DNA of 64,000 nucleotides, taken from Hyphomicrobiales bacterium (lineage in GTDB: Bacteria > Pseudomonadota > Alphaproteobacteria > Rhizobiales > Xanthobacteraceae). Below, piece after piece: positions 1 through 9,024 of the stretch. Each line of letters begins with the position of its first letter. The first letter of the stretch is position 1. The translations under genes were made by a program, and so were the position numbers. The stretch lies in contig JAFKKO010000115.1 in the NCBI GenBank assembly GCA_017305455.1, positions 41,692 through 105,691 on the forward strand. The letters are read 5' to 3'. Below the pieces are notes generated by a model that was not told where the DNA came from, did no database searches, and saw only the letters and a list, made by a program, of their open reading frames with translations.

Positions 1-189
1 CGAATTCTCGGCCAGCAGATGATAGAACGGCTGATCCTTGTGCGGCCGCATCTCTTCGGGGATCGACAGCCACCATTCTTCGGTGTTGTTGAACTCCGGA
101 TCGATGTCGTAGATCACGCCCCGGAATGAGAACACCCGATGGCGCACGATCTGCCCGATCTGAAACTTGGCTGTCCGCGCTTTAATCAT
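1..189 (-). CDS. hspQ: HspQ-family heat shock / hemimethylated-DNA-binding protein, 3' part cut by window edge
   Basis: Reading leftwards from an ATG at 189 gives MIKARTAKFQIGQIVRHRV, followed by FRGVIYDIDPEF and EEWWLSIPEE and HLLAEN. This matches the small HspQ (YccV) family, known as a specificity factor for Lon-type proteolysis and first described as binding hemimethylated DNA. Sixty-three residues are visible and the C-terminus lies outside the window. A second in-frame ATG directly upstream (190-192) could also be the start; 189 gives the usual MIKA N-terminus. The next gene is divergent, leaving about 110 bp between them for both promoters. Confidence 0.85.
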   Translation of the reverse strand, partial: MIKARTAKFQIGQIVRHRVFSFRGVIYDIDPEFNNTEEWWLSIPEEMRPHKDQPFYHLLAENS

Positions 190-300
190 CATCGTCGAAT
201 AGACCAGGATTGTGGCCGATGCTAGAGGGCATTCGAGGAAGTCACCAATCCGTCATTCGGCGGATGCCGGAACGGAGCCCGGTGAACCGGGCAGTTGCTG

Positions 301-1254
301 ATGATTGATGTCTTAAATCTGGCTTTGCCCTATTTCGGGTTGATTTTCATCGGCCTTGCCTGCGGAAAGTTGAAATCCCTGCCGGAATCCGGCCTTTCGT
401 GGATGAATTTCTTTCTGCTCTACATCTCGCTGCCTGCGCTGTTTTTCCGCATCCTCGCCAAGACGCCGTTCGAGGAATTGAACAATCTGCCGTTCATCCT
501 GGCGACAACGCTTGGCACGATCTTCGCTTTCACGATCTCGCTGCTCAGCACGCGGCTGTTCGCCCATCTGTCATGGCGGGAGTCATCGATGGCCGCGCTG
601 GGCGGCGGATACGGCAACATCGGCTACATGGGCCCGGGTCTGGCGCTTGCCATGTTCGGCTCGCAGGCCAACGTGCCGGTGGCGCTAGTGTTCTGCTTCG
701 ACACCATCTTTCTGTTTTCCGTGACGCCGCTGCTGATGGTGGTCACGGATGGCGACAAGCGTCCGCTGCTGCCGACCATCGGCCTGATCATCAGGCATAT
801 CCTGCTGCATCCGCTCATCATCGCGTCCTGTTGCGGCGCACTGGCCGCCGGGTTTCATGTCGAGCCGCCGGTGGCGATCGATACCATGCTGTTGTTCCTG
901 CAGAGCGCGGCGGCGCCGGTCGCGTTGTTCGTGCTCGGCGTCACGGTGGCCCTGCGCCCGTTCACGCGGATGCCGTGGGAGGTGCCGGGACTGATCGCGG
1001 TGAAACTCGTACTGCACCCGCTCATTCTGTTCGGGCTGCTGCTGGCGCTCGGTCCATTCCCGCCGGAATGGGCGGCAACCGCGCTGCTGCTCGGCTCGCT
1101 GCCGCCCGCGCTCAACGTGTTCGTGCTGGCGCGACAATATGACACCTGGGTGGAGGCGAGTTCAGCCGTCGTGCTGCTCGGCACGTTCGCATCGGTGGTG
1201 ACGCTGACCGGCGTGATGCTGCTGATCCGCAACGGAACGATCGTGTTTCCGTAA
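301..1254 (+). CDS. AEC family transporter (auxin efflux carrier-like permease)
   Basis: The protein has about 317 residues and is almost wholly hydrophobic, with some ten predicted membrane segments in the 5+5 arrangement of the AEC (auxin efflux carrier / malonate permease) family. The N-terminus MIDVLNLALPYFGLIFIGLA and the central GNIGYMGPG stretch are typical. Members export or import small organic acids, and the substrate here is unknown. An in-frame TTG at 295 is possible, but the ATG at 301 is preferred. It converges on the flavoprotein gene with only 5 bp between the stop codons. Confidence 0.8.
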   Translation: MIDVLNLALPYFGLIFIGLACGKLKSLPESGLSWMNFFLLYISLPALFFRILAKTPFEELNNLPFILATTLGTIFAFTISLLSTRLFAHLSWRESSMAALGGGYGNIGYMGPGLALAMFGSQANVPVALVFCFDTIFLFSVTPLLMVVTDGDKRPLLPTIGLIIRHILLHPLIIASCCGALAAGFHVEPPVAIDTMLLFLQSAAAPVALFVLGVTVALRPFTRMPWEVPGLIAVKLVLHPLILFGLLLALGPFPPEWAATALLLGSLPPALNVFVLARQYDTWVEASSAVVLLGTFASVVTLTGVMLLIRNGTIVFP

Positions 1255-1259
1255 CAGCC

Positions 1260-2471
1260 TCAGCCGGCGCGCCGCCACCAGGGCGCGAGACCCTCGCGCA
1301 TCGCAAAGCGGCGCAGCGGTCCGACCGAGCCGATCAAATGCAGGCCGAGCGCACGGATCGATTGCGCCGGCAGGAAATCGCTGAGCAGCGAGCGATTGGC
1401 GGCGTCGATCGCCATGGTCCGGCTGAACACGTCGGCGCGGCGGGCTGCGGCATAGCGCGACAGAACATGGTCCGCGCCAAGGTCCTCGCCATGCGCGCGG
1501 GCGCGGCTGACGATCTCGGCAAGATCGGCGCCGTCGCGCAGGCCCATGTTGAGGCCCTGCGCGCCGATCGGCGGCAACACATGCGCCGCTTCGCCGACAA
1601 GCGCGATCCGTCGCGCGGCGAACGCGCTTGGCGTCTCGATCGCCAGCGGGAAGACGTGGCGACCGTCTTCCGCGACCATGCGGCCGAGGATCGAGTGCGA
1701 TTGCCGCTCGGCGGCGAGTCCCAGATCCTCGTTATTCAATTGCGCGAGCCGCGCCGCTTCATCGGGAGTCGAGACCCAGACCACGCTCGCGCGCTCGCCC
1801 GGCAGCGGCACGAATACGCAGGGGCCGTGCGGCGTATGGAATTCGGTGGACGTGTTGTGGTGCGGCCGGGTGTGACCGACGTTGAAGGTCAGCGCCGACT
1901 GATCGAGCGCGCGCCGCTTCACTGTGATGCCGGCGGCCTGCCGGCATGGCGACTGTCGGCCATCCGCGCCTGCGACCAGCGATGCCGTCAGCACATCGCC
2001 ATTGCCGGTCGTCACGGTGACGGCGGAGTCATCGGGTTCGATCGAAGCTGCGGTGTCGTCATATCGCGTAAGATGCGCCAGTTCCGCCGCGCGCCGCTCC
2101 ATTGCCTCCATCAGCAGTCGGTTCTCGATGTTGTAGCCGAAAGTGTCCGCGCTAATCTCCTCGCTGGAGAAGCGCACTTCAGGCGCGCGGATCAGACGTC
2201 CGGTGTCGTCGACGAGGCGCATCACGCGCAGCGCGGCGGCTTGCGACTGGCAATGCGGCCAGACGTTGATCCGGGTCAGAAAGTCGATCGACGCGCCGAG
2301 CAAGGCGGTGGTGCGGTTGTCGCTATACGGAGTCTTGCGCGCGACAAGAGCAGTGGCGACGCCGTCTTGCGCCAGCGCGATCGCTGTGGCGAGTCCGGCG
2401 GGACCGCCGCCGACAACGATGGCGTCGAATTTCGAGAAAAGGCCCGATGACTGGTCCGATGACAGGTCCAT
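1260..2471 (-). CDS. FAD-dependent monooxygenase, UbiH/UbiF/Coq6 family
   Basis: 403 residues with the three signatures of class A flavin monooxygenases. These are an N-terminal Rossmann motif GGGPAG near residue 21, the middle GADGRQS motif, and the C-terminal FAD-ribityl motif GEAAHVLPPIGAQGLNMGLRD. The last is the form found in the UbiH/UbiF/VisC ubiquinone-ring hydroxylases. A role in ubiquinone biosynthesis is therefore likely, but which ring position it hydroxylates cannot be told from sequence. The C-terminus is shorter than in aromatic-catabolic hydroxylases. It is divergent from pcs. Confidence 0.82.
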   Translation of the reverse strand: MDLSSDQSSGLFSKFDAIVVGGGPAGLATAIALAQDGVATALVARKTPYSDNRTTALLGASIDFLTRINVWPHCQSQAAALRVMRLVDDTGRLIRAPEVRFSSEEISADTFGYNIENRLLMEAMERRAAELAHLTRYDDTAASIEPDDSAVTVTTGNGDVLTASLVAGADGRQSPCRQAAGITVKRRALDQSALTFNVGHTRPHHNTSTEFHTPHGPCVFVPLPGERASVVWVSTPDEAARLAQLNNEDLGLAAERQSHSILGRMVAEDGRHVFPLAIETPSAFAARRIALVGEAAHVLPPIGAQGLNMGLRDGADLAEIVSRARAHGEDLGADHVLSRYAAARRADVFSRTMAIDAANRSLLSDFLPAQSIRALGLHLIGSVGPLRRFAMREGLAPWWRRAG

Positions 2472-2641
2472 GGGTATTTATATCCTGCTTGTGCTGCCGT
2501 CTTTTCCCACACTGCGAATTCGTGTCAAACTCCATTTCGACCGAAAGCATGGCGGCATCGCCGCCACGCATCTCAACGGCCGGACGGGCCGCGGGTTCAT
2601 GACAGTTCATGTTGATGTCATACTGAGTTAATGCTGTCGGG

Positions 2642-3370
2642 GTGAGCGATTTGACCGGCCAGAAATCCCCTCGATCCCCGGCGTCGATCCGCGCCTTCAG
2701 CGTTCATCTTCTGACCGCATCCGGCACCGGCCTCGCGCTGATCGCGATGCTCGAGGCGGTGCGCGAGCATTGGGCTGCGATGTTCGGCTGGCTCGGCCTC
2801 GCATTGCTGATCGATGCGATCGACGGACCGCTGGCGCGCCGTCTCGATGTCGGCAGGCGATTGCCGAACTGGTCCGGCGAGACGCTCGACCTCGTGGTTG
2901 ATTTCGTCACCTATGTCTTTGTGCCAGCCTACGCAATTACCGCAAGCGGTTTGCTGATTCCGCTGGCGGCGCCATTGCTAGGATTCGCCATCGTGGTTTC
3001 CGGCGCGTTGTATTTTGCCGACCGGCGGATGAAGACCGACGACAATCATTTTCGTGGTTTTCCGGCGCTGTGGAACATAACGGCGTTCTATCTGTTCTTG
3101 TTGAAGCCGCCGGCTGCGATCGGCAGTGCCGCGCTGGCGCTGCTTGTCGTGCTCTCCTTCGCGCCGGTCCATGTCATCCATCCGGTTCGCACGATGCGGT
3201 TTCGGCCTTTCAACCTTGTATTGATGGCGGTCTGGGCAGCTCTGTGCATTTTTGCCGTAGTCGCGAATTTTGACGTGCCCGCGATTGCGAAAATCGTACT
3301 CTGCGGCATTGCACTCCACATTCTTTTCAGTGACCTGATACTACGCACGTTGATCCGGAGATTTTCATGA
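2642..3370 (+). CDS. pcs: phosphatidylcholine synthase
   Basis: 242 residues, integral membrane, CDP-alcohol phosphotransferase superfamily. The signature DAIDGPLARRLDVG at about residues 58-71 continues to ETLDLVVDF, giving the DG..AR...D...D metal and substrate site in the Pcs-specific form. Pcs condenses CDP-diacylglycerol with choline in one step to phosphatidylcholine, a lipid common in rhizobia and other host-associated alphaproteobacteria. Translation starts at a GTG, since no ATG fits the frame. The last codons overlap the terC start by 4 bp, so the two are probably co-transcribed and translationally coupled. Confidence 0.88.
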   Translation: MSDLTGQKSPRSPASIRAFSVHLLTASGTGLALIAMLEAVREHWAAMFGWLGLALLIDAIDGPLARRLDVGRRLPNWSGETLDLVVDFVTYVFVPAYAITASGLLIPLAAPLLGFAIVVSGALYFADRRMKTDDNHFRGFPALWNITAFYLFLLKPPAAIGSAALALLVVLSFAPVHVIHPVRTMRFRPFNLVLMAVWAALCIFAVVANFDVPAIAKIVLCGIALHILFSDLILRTLIRRFS

Positions 3371-4095
3371 TCGAGATATTGACGAGCCCCGAAGCATGGG
3401 CCGCCTTGCTGACGTTGACTGCTCTTGAAATTATTCTTGGTATCGACAACGTGATCTTCATCTCCGTGCTGGTGGCCCGGCTTCCGCCGGAGCAGGCCAA
3501 ACGCGCGCGTCAGATCGGGCTCGGGCTGGCGCTGCTATTTCGCATCCTGCTGCTCAGCATCCTGGTCTGGCTGATCGGTCTGACCCAGCCTGTGATCACG
3601 GTCGCCAACACGGCGCTGTCGTGGCGCGATATTATTCTGATCGGCGGCGGGCTGTTCCTGATCGGGAAGGCGACACACGAGATTCACGCCGAGGTCGAAG
3701 GCGGCGCGGGCGAAGAGGGTAAAGGCCATGCGGCCAACGCCTTTTTCTGGGTCATCATGCAGATCGTGGTGATCGACCTGATCTTTTCCCTCGATTCGAT
3801 TATCACGGCAATCGGCATGGCGGAGGATATCAGGATCATGGTCGCGGCGGTGATCATCGCCTGCGGCGTGATGTATGCCTCATCGAGTCCGGTCGCGCGA
3901 TTCGTGGCCGAGCACCCGACCACCAAGATGCTGGCGCTGGCCTTCCTTGTGCTGATCGGCGTGGCGCTGGTCGCGGACGGATTCCAGTTTCACATTCCGC
4001 GTGCCTACATCTACACCGCGATCACGTTTTCCGCCGCGGTCGAAGCGTTCAACATCCTCGCCAAACGCAGCCGCAAAAAGAAGAAGGCCGCATAG
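3367..4095 (+). CDS. TerC family integral membrane protein
   Basis: 242 residues with about seven membrane segments. It carries the two acidic TerC motifs, LEIILGIDNVIFISVL near residue 20 and DLIFSLDSIITAIGMAED near residue 140, the paired Asp-rich helices of the family. TerC/Alx/YkoY proteins are linked to tellurite resistance and to manganese export or metallation of exported proteins. It starts inside the pcs stop (ATGA overlap) and ends in a run of Lys/Arg. Its metal and partner cannot be inferred here. Confidence 0.85.
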   Translation: MIEILTSPEAWAALLTLTALEIILGIDNVIFISVLVARLPPEQAKRARQIGLGLALLFRILLLSILVWLIGLTQPVITVANTALSWRDIILIGGGLFLIGKATHEIHAEVEGGAGEEGKGHAANAFFWVIMQIVVIDLIFSLDSIITAIGMAEDIRIMVAAVIIACGVMYASSSPVARFVAEHPTTKMLALAFLVLIGVALVADGFQFHIPRAYIYTAITFSAAVEAFNILAKRSRKKKKAA

Positions 4096-4181
4096 CCATC
4101 GACCGGGTAGATGCGTTGACAAGTCCGGTCTGATGGGGTCCGTTGTGCGGCAACAACAACCGGATTTGCAGGATGGAAGGC

Positions 4182-5156
4182 ATGGTCAAGGCGGTGCGGG
4201 TTCACAAACTCGGTGGACCGGAGGTGCTGACTTACGAAGATGTCGAGCTTGCCGAGCCGGGCCCCGGCGAGGTGCGGATCCGCAATCATGCCATCGGTCT
4301 GAACTTCACCGACTGCTATTTCCGGACCGGTCTCTACAAGGCTCCGGCGCTGCCGTTCATCGTCGGTCACGAAGGGGCAGGCGAAGTGGTGGCGGTAGGA
4401 TCTGGTGTCACCGGTTTTCATCCCGGTGATCGCGTCGCCTATTATCTGAACCTCGGTGCCTACACCACCGAGCGTAACGCACCGGCGGACCGGCTGGTGA
4501 AGCTGCCGGACTTCATCACCTACGAGCAGGCCGCCGTCCTGATGCTCAAAGGACTGACGACGTTCTACCTGCTGCACAAGACCTTCGCGGTCGGGCCGGG
4601 ACATCGGATCCTGATTCATGCCGCCGCGGGCGGTGTCGGCTCGCTCGCCTGTCAGTGGGCGAAGGCGCTCGGCGCGACAGTGATCGGCACCGCGGGTTCG
4701 CGCGAGAAAGCGGATCTTGCGCTCGCCAACGGCTGCGATCACGTCATTCTCTACCGCGAAGAGGATGTCGCGGCACGGGTCAAGCAGATCAGTCGCGGCG
4801 AGCTGTGCGATGTCGTCTATGACGGCGTCGGCAAGGACACCTTCCAGGGATCGCTGAAATCGCTGAAGCGGCGCGGACTGTTCGTCAGCTTCGGCAATGC
4901 GTCGGGTCCGGTGCCGCCGTTCAATCTCGCCGAGCTCAATACCCACGGCTCGCTGTTCGCGACGCGGCCCAAGCTGGCCGATCATATCGTGACGCGCGCC
5001 GAACTGATCGAAGGCGCCGACGCGCTGTTCGCCGCGGTGATCAGCGGTACGCTGCATATTCCGATCAATCGCGCCTATGCGCTCAAGGACGCCGCCAAGG
5101 CGCACACCGATCTGGAAAGCCGCATCACCACCGGTGCCTCGGTGCTGAAGCCGTAA
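4182..5156 (+). CDS. zinc-independent quinone oxidoreductase (QOR-like MDR family)
   Basis: Medium-chain dehydrogenase/reductase of about 324 residues. It has the GroES-like N-terminal domain with VKAVRVHKLGGPEVL and GHEGAGEVVAVG, and the cofactor motif AAAGGVGSLACQWAKALGA, whose AxxGxxG form is typical of NADPH-binding quinone reductases. The Cys/His zinc ligands of alcohol dehydrogenases are absent. The reading frame opens upstream at a TTG (4143), but ATG 4173 or 4182 fit better; 4182 has an AGGA box about 8 bases upstream and gives the usual MVKAVRVHK start. It probably reduces quinones or enones with NADPH. Confidence 0.82.
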   Translation: MVKAVRVHKLGGPEVLTYEDVELAEPGPGEVRIRNHAIGLNFTDCYFRTGLYKAPALPFIVGHEGAGEVVAVGSGVTGFHPGDRVAYYLNLGAYTTERNAPADRLVKLPDFITYEQAAVLMLKGLTTFYLLHKTFAVGPGHRILIHAAAGGVGSLACQWAKALGATVIGTAGSREKADLALANGCDHVILYREEDVAARVKQISRGELCDVVYDGVGKDTFQGSLKSLKRRGLFVSFGNASGPVPPFNLAELNTHGSLFATRPKLADHIVTRAELIEGADALFAAVISGTLHIPINRAYALKDAAKAHTDLESRITTGASVLKP

Positions 5157-5170
5157 CCTCAATTCTCTCA

Positions 5171-5286
5171 TCATTGCGAGCCAACGGGCCCGGCTTTCAC
5201 CGGCCCGATGACGGGCTCCGCGAAGCAATCCAGAATCCTATGAAGAGCTGGATTGCTTCGTCGCTTTGCTCCCCGCAATGACGAGG
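5171..5286. repeat. palindromic intergenic repeat, type A (CATTGCGAG ... GCAATGACG)
   Basis: The element begins TCATTGCGAG and ends CGCAATGACG. Inside are GCGAAGCAATCCAG and, after a short loop, CTGGATTGCTTCG, so the whole can fold into a long imperfect hairpin. It fills the gap between the convergent ends of the oxidoreductase gene and rimO and may act as a bidirectional terminator or mRNA-end structure. Related copies lie at 54797-54884, 58230-58265 and 61147-61193. Confidence 0.8.
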
Positions 5287-5298
5287 ACGAGATGGTGC

Positions 5299-6624
5299 TT
5301 AAAATCCTGCGACCGTTCCGTGCAGGTCATATTCGTCGGCGCGTTCGATCTTCGCAGTCACGATCTCGCCGACCTTGAGCGGCCGGCGGCTTGCGACATA
5401 GACCGAGCCGTCGATCTGCGGCGCATCCGCCTTGGAGCGGCCCTTGGCGACGCTCGGGCCGACCTCGTCGATGATCACCTGCTGCCGCGTGCCGACCTTG
5501 CGCTTGAGGCGTTGCGCCGAGATTCTCTTTTGCCGTGCCATCAACGCATTCCAGCGCGCGGTTTTGATCTCTTCGGGCACGGTACCCTCAAGGCCGTTTG
5601 AGGTCGCACCCGCCACCGGCTCGTACTTGAAGCAGCCGAGCCGGTCGATCTGCGCCTCATCCAGCCAGTCGAGCAGATACTGGAAATCGGAATCGGTCTC
5701 GCCGGGGAATCCGACGATGAAGGTCGAACGCAGTGTGAGGTCGGGACATTGCTCGCGCCATGACTTGATCCGCGCCAGCGTCTTGTCCTGGGCGGCGGGC
5801 CGGCGCATCTGCTTGAGCACGTCAGGGCTCGCATGCTGGAACGGGATGTCGAGATAGGGCAGCACCTTGCCCTCACTCATCAGGCCGATGACCTCATCGA
5901 CATGGGGGTAGGGGTAAACGTATTGCAGGCGGACCCAGGCGCCGAGTTCGCCCAGCTCCCTGGCGAGGTCGTAGAATCTGGCGCGAACCTCGCGATCCTT
6001 CCACGGGCTGGTGGCGTATTTCAGGTCGATGCCGTAGGCGGACGTATCCTGCGACACCACCAGCAATTCCTTGACGCCGGCCGCAACCAGCCGCTCCGCT
6101 TCGCGCAGCACGTCATTCGCCTGTCGCGAGACCAGATCGCCGCGCAGCTTCGGGATGATGCAGAAGGTGCAACGATTGTTGCAGCCTTCGGAAATCTTCA
6201 GATAGGCGTAGTGCCGCGGCGTCAGCTTGATGCCCTGCGGCGGCAACAGATCGAGATGCGGGTTGTGCGTCGGCGGCACCGCGCGATGCACCGCTTCCAA
6301 TACGCTCTCATATTGCTGCGGGCCGGTGATCGACAGCACGTTGGGATAGGCTTTTTCGATCTGCTCGGGCTCTGCGCCCATGCAGCCGGTGACGATCACC
6401 TTGCCGTTCTCGGCCATCGCCTCGCCGATGGCGCCGAGCGACTCCTGCTTGGCGCTGTCGAGAAAGCCGCAGGTGTTGACGATGACGAGATCGGCGCCGT
6501 CGTGCTTGCGCGCGAGTTCGTATCCTTCGGCGCGCAACCGTGTGATGATGCGCTCGGAATCCACCAGAGCCTTGGGACAACCCAGGGACACGAAGCTGAC
6601 TTTCGGGGCGGCCGACTGATCCAT
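5299..6624 (-). CDS. rimO: ribosomal protein uS12 methylthiotransferase RimO
   Basis: 441 residues, full length. The order is an N-terminal UPF0004 domain ([18 protein letters not shown], with further Cys in NTCGF and VTGCMGAEP for the second cluster), a radical-SAM core with [15 protein letters not shown] carrying CxxxCxxC, and a C-terminal TRAM domain. The [12 protein letters not shown] start is characteristic of RimO rather than MiaB. It adds a methylthio group to the conserved Asp of ribosomal protein S12. The ATG at 6624 gives the normal N-terminus. Confidence 0.93.
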   Translation of the reverse strand: MDQSAAPKVSFVSLGCPKALVDSERIITRLRAEGYELARKHDGADLVIVNTCGFLDSAKQESLGAIGEAMAENGKVIVTGCMGAEPEQIEKAYPNVLSITGPQQYESVLEAVHRAVPPTHNPHLDLLPPQGIKLTPRHYAYLKISEGCNNRCTFCIIPKLRGDLVSRQANDVLREAERLVAAGVKELLVVSQDTSAYGIDLKYATSPWKDREVRARFYDLARELGELGAWVRLQYVYPYPHVDEVIGLMSEGKVLPYLDIPFQHASPDVLKQMRRPAAQDKTLARIKSWREQCPDLTLRSTFIVGFPGETDSDFQYLLDWLDEAQIDRLGCFKYEPVAGATSNGLEGTVPEEIKTARWNALMARQKRISAQRLKRKVGTRQQVIIDEVGPSVAKGRSKADAPQIDGSVYVASRRPLKVGEIVTAKIERADEYDLHGTVAGF

Positions 6625-7013
6625 TCGATCCTGCTTGGCAAAACGCAGGGACTATCCCTGTTCTTTCGCAAATACAAGGTCTTAAGAGCGTTTCGGCGAC
6701 GTCCTGGAGAGCTTTTTGGTCGGCTGTGACGGGGCCCTGGCCAGGCGAGGCTTCGTTTTTCCGGGCTGATCGACGGCGCGGCCGCCATGGCGGTGCGGGA
6801 AGATCTGACGTGCGGGGCAGCTTGCGCGGGGATCAGCCGCGGATGATGGACGATGCGCGCGTGATGACGAATCGCATGACAAACCCGGCACGGAGGGATG
6901 ATTTCTCTCGGCGTTTGTTGCGGAGAGAAAGAATATCATCTTTTTGGCTTCCGTCTTGCGGCAGCGATCGATGATCGCTCATATGGTGCGCGATGATCCG
7001 CCGGAGATCGCGA
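6625..7013. other. intergenic stretch upstream of rimO, no confident gene
   Basis: About 390 bp separate rimO from the next small gene. The only sizeable frame is on the minus strand (6682-6939). It codes for a basic, Ser/Pro/Arg-rich peptide ending in KKLSRTSPKRS with no recognisable domain and a composition like that of antisense shadows, so it is not called. The TAAGAGCGTTT sequence near 6680 resembles the start of other short repeat remnants in the window (16261, 23187). The rimO promoter should lie here. Confidence 0.4.
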
Positions 7014-7163
7014 ATGCAGCGCCGTTATGACAATTCCTCGCGAGCAGAAACGCTCCGCAATCCGTCGCGTTATCGCGATGGCGCGGAATGGCTCGCCATC
7101 TATGGCGCGCTTGCATTGATCGCGGCCGTTGTGTTCGGCACGGCCTTCACGCGCTTGTTCTGA
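7014..7163 (+). CDS. small single-pass membrane protein, 49 aa
   Basis: ATG at 7014 preceded by a GGAG box at about 8 bases. The protein has a basic, polar N-terminal half (MQRRYDNSSRAETLRNPSRY) and one C-terminal membrane helix (WLAIYGALALIAAVVFG) ending FTRLF. This layout is common among small conserved inner-membrane proteins of alphaproteobacteria. Function is unknown. It is convergent with pxpC, with 16 bp between the stops. The ribosome-binding site and clean helix support it. Confidence 0.55.
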   Translation: MQRRYDNSSRAETLRNPSRYRDGAEWLAIYGALALIAAVVFGTAFTRLF

Positions 7164-7179
7164 GATCGGCCGAGCCGGT

Positions 7180-8142
7180 CTATTGCGATGCCGCCGGAGC
7201 GGGTTTGGCGGCGCTGCGAATGCGGCCCGGCAATGACCCGATCAAATCATGAAAGGCGCGGGCGCGCGCCTGCGCTTCCTCGACGCTCAAGGCCTCAAAC
7301 CGGATGGTGCGACCGAAGCGCGTTTGCGCCAGACGCCCGAGATCGGCGCTGATCACGGTCGCGATCTTGGGATATCCGCCAGTGGTGCCGCGATCTTTCA
7401 TCAGCACGATGGGCTGGCCGTTGCCGGCAACCTGAATGCTGCCGTCCACGGTGCCGTCGGAAACGATGTTGTGGCCATGCCGATGTTTGAGTTCGGGGCC
7501 TTCGAGCCGGTAGCCCATCCGGTTGCTGCTGGCGGAGACGCGCCATTGCGAATTCAGGAACAATTCGCAGGCATCGCCGAATTCGTCCGCCTGCGGTCCC
7601 ATCACCACGCCGAAGGCATCAGCCGTCTGCGGAGGCAAGTCGATCGCCCGTTCATGCGGCCATGCGGCACAGATTTGTGCGGTGAGGCGATCGCCGTTCT
7701 GCAAGGCGCGCGGATAGGGACTGCCGAGGCCGGCATAGGCGTTGACCGAACAGCTCCCGAACACAGGCGTCGCCGCGATGCCGCCCTCAATGGCGAGATA
7801 GCCAAAAACGCCGTCGCGCGCCATGCCAAGCGTCAGCCGCTTGCCATTCGCCAGCGTGATCGTTTGTCCCAGGCGTTTGCCGTGGCCGTCGATATCCAGC
7901 GCCCGCAGTGCGCCGGTGACGGCGACGCGGAGCGGCCCATCATGGGCGGCCACCACGATGCCTTGCGGCCCGATCTCCATGGCCGGTGCGAAAGCGGAAT
8001 TCCCCACCAGACAATTAGCGGCGGCGAGGGACAACCGATCCAACGCTCCGCTGGGCGCAAGGCCATAGCGCTGCATGCCGAAACGTCCCGCGTCCTGAAT
8101 CGATGTCGCGATTCCGGCGGAGATGATTTCCAGCGCGCTCAT
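7180..8142 (-). CDS. pxpC: 5-oxoprolinase subunit C (biotin-dependent carboxyltransferase/KipA family)
   Basis: 320 residues from the ATG at 8142, which overlaps the pxpB stop by 4 bp. The N-terminus MSALEIISAGIATSIQDAGR and the motifs GSCSVNAYAGLGSP, GPQADEF, SNRMGYRLEGP and LMKDRGTTGGYPKIATVI are those of the KipA/PxpC family. The frame runs on upstream to 8334 but that part is antisense-like Arg-rich sequence inside pxpB. With PxpB and PxpA this subunit forms the ATP-dependent 5-oxoprolinase that opens pyroglutamate to glutamate. No pxpA (LamB/YcsF) gene is in the window. Confidence 0.87.
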   Translation of the reverse strand: MSALEIISAGIATSIQDAGRFGMQRYGLAPSGALDRLSLAAANCLVGNSAFAPAMEIGPQGIVVAAHDGPLRVAVTGALRALDIDGHGKRLGQTITLANGKRLTLGMARDGVFGYLAIEGGIAATPVFGSCSVNAYAGLGSPYPRALQNGDRLTAQICAAWPHERAIDLPPQTADAFGVVMGPQADEFGDACELFLNSQWRVSASSNRMGYRLEGPELKHRHGHNIVSDGTVDGSIQVAGNGQPIVLMKDRGTTGGYPKIATVISADLGRLAQTRFGRTIRFEALSVEEAQARARAFHDLIGSLPGRIRSAAKPAPAASQ

Positions 8143-8867
8143 GGCGCGATCAATTCGGCGATCGGCTCGCCGCGTTCGGCGGCACGGTCGAGCCGGTCGA
8201 ATTGCGCGGGCTCGATCGCCTCGAAGGTAACGGCGTCGCCGGGCTCCAGCAGGAAGGCCGGATCGCGATGCGGATGGAAGGTGCGCACCGGCGTGCGGCC
8301 GAGCAGGTGCCAGCCGCTCGGCGCGGCAAGGCACTGGATGCCGGCCTGGGTGCCTCCGATGGAGATCGTACCCGTTGGCGTATGCGTGCGCGGACTGGCG
8401 CGCCGGGGCGTGGCGATCGAGGGATCAAGGCCGCTCAGATAGGCGAAGCCCGGCGTAAATCCGATCATGGCGACGCGATAGTCGCCCCCGGCATGACGCG
8501 CGATCAGCTCCGCGGCGGATATATCGTGGGTGCGCGCGACGTCATCGAGATCGATTCCGTATGGGCCGCCATAGGCAACCGGAATCCGCCAGCGCCGGGT
8601 TGTCACGGATCGAGGGGCTTCCGGCGGGATCAGCGTCAGGATTTTTTGCGACAGCGCGGCAAAGCCGATCCGCACCGGATCGTAGTGGATCAGCAGCGAG
8701 CGATAGGTCGGTACGGTCTCCGCGACCCCCACAATGTGCGCCGCCGCCACCGCGCGGTCGAGGGCCAGCACGCGGCGGTTGGCGGCCGTATCGATGGTGT
8801 GGCCGAACTCCACCGTCAGCGCGGCGTCGCCGCTGGGCAGCAGGCGGGGGGACTGAATCTCGGTCAT
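8139..8867 (-). CDS. pxpB: 5-oxoprolinase subunit B (KipI/allophanate hydrolase subunit 1 family)
   Basis: 242 residues. The RLLPSGDAALTVEFG start, VPTYRSLLIHYDP, the IPVAYGGPYGIDLDDVA segment and MIGFTPGFAYLSGLDPSIATPRR are the standard PxpB/KipI landmarks; the central histidine and the GxxPGFxY motif are kept. The gene is first in a two-gene unit with pxpC, overlapping by ATGA. It is divergent from the RraA-like gene with about 155 bp between the starts. Function follows the PxpABC complex: pyroglutamate recycling. Confidence 0.87.
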   Translation of the reverse strand: MTEIQSPRLLPSGDAALTVEFGHTIDTAANRRVLALDRAVAAAHIVGVAETVPTYRSLLIHYDPVRIGFAALSQKILTLIPPEAPRSVTTRRWRIPVAYGGPYGIDLDDVARTHDISAAELIARHAGGDYRVAMIGFTPGFAYLSGLDPSIATPRRASPRTHTPTGTISIGGTQAGIQCLAAPSGWHLLGRTPVRTFHPHRDPAFLLEPGDAVTFEAIEPAQFDRLDRAAERGEPIAELIAP

Positions 8868-9024
8868 GGCCGGACGATGCAGTCAGACGCGGGAAGCGTC
8901 CAGCCTTTTCACGCGATGCCGATGAAGGGGAGCGCTCTGCAAAATCATGATACCGGCGCGGCTTGACGCGCCCTCCATCATTCGCATGATGCCTCGCCGC
9001 TTGAGGCCAGCCCGGAGTCGATCA

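Noticed and set aside
6682-6939. Minus-strand frame upstream of rimO with a basic C-terminus
   Set aside because: No ribosome site, no domain, Ser/Pro/Arg composition; could not be told from chance.
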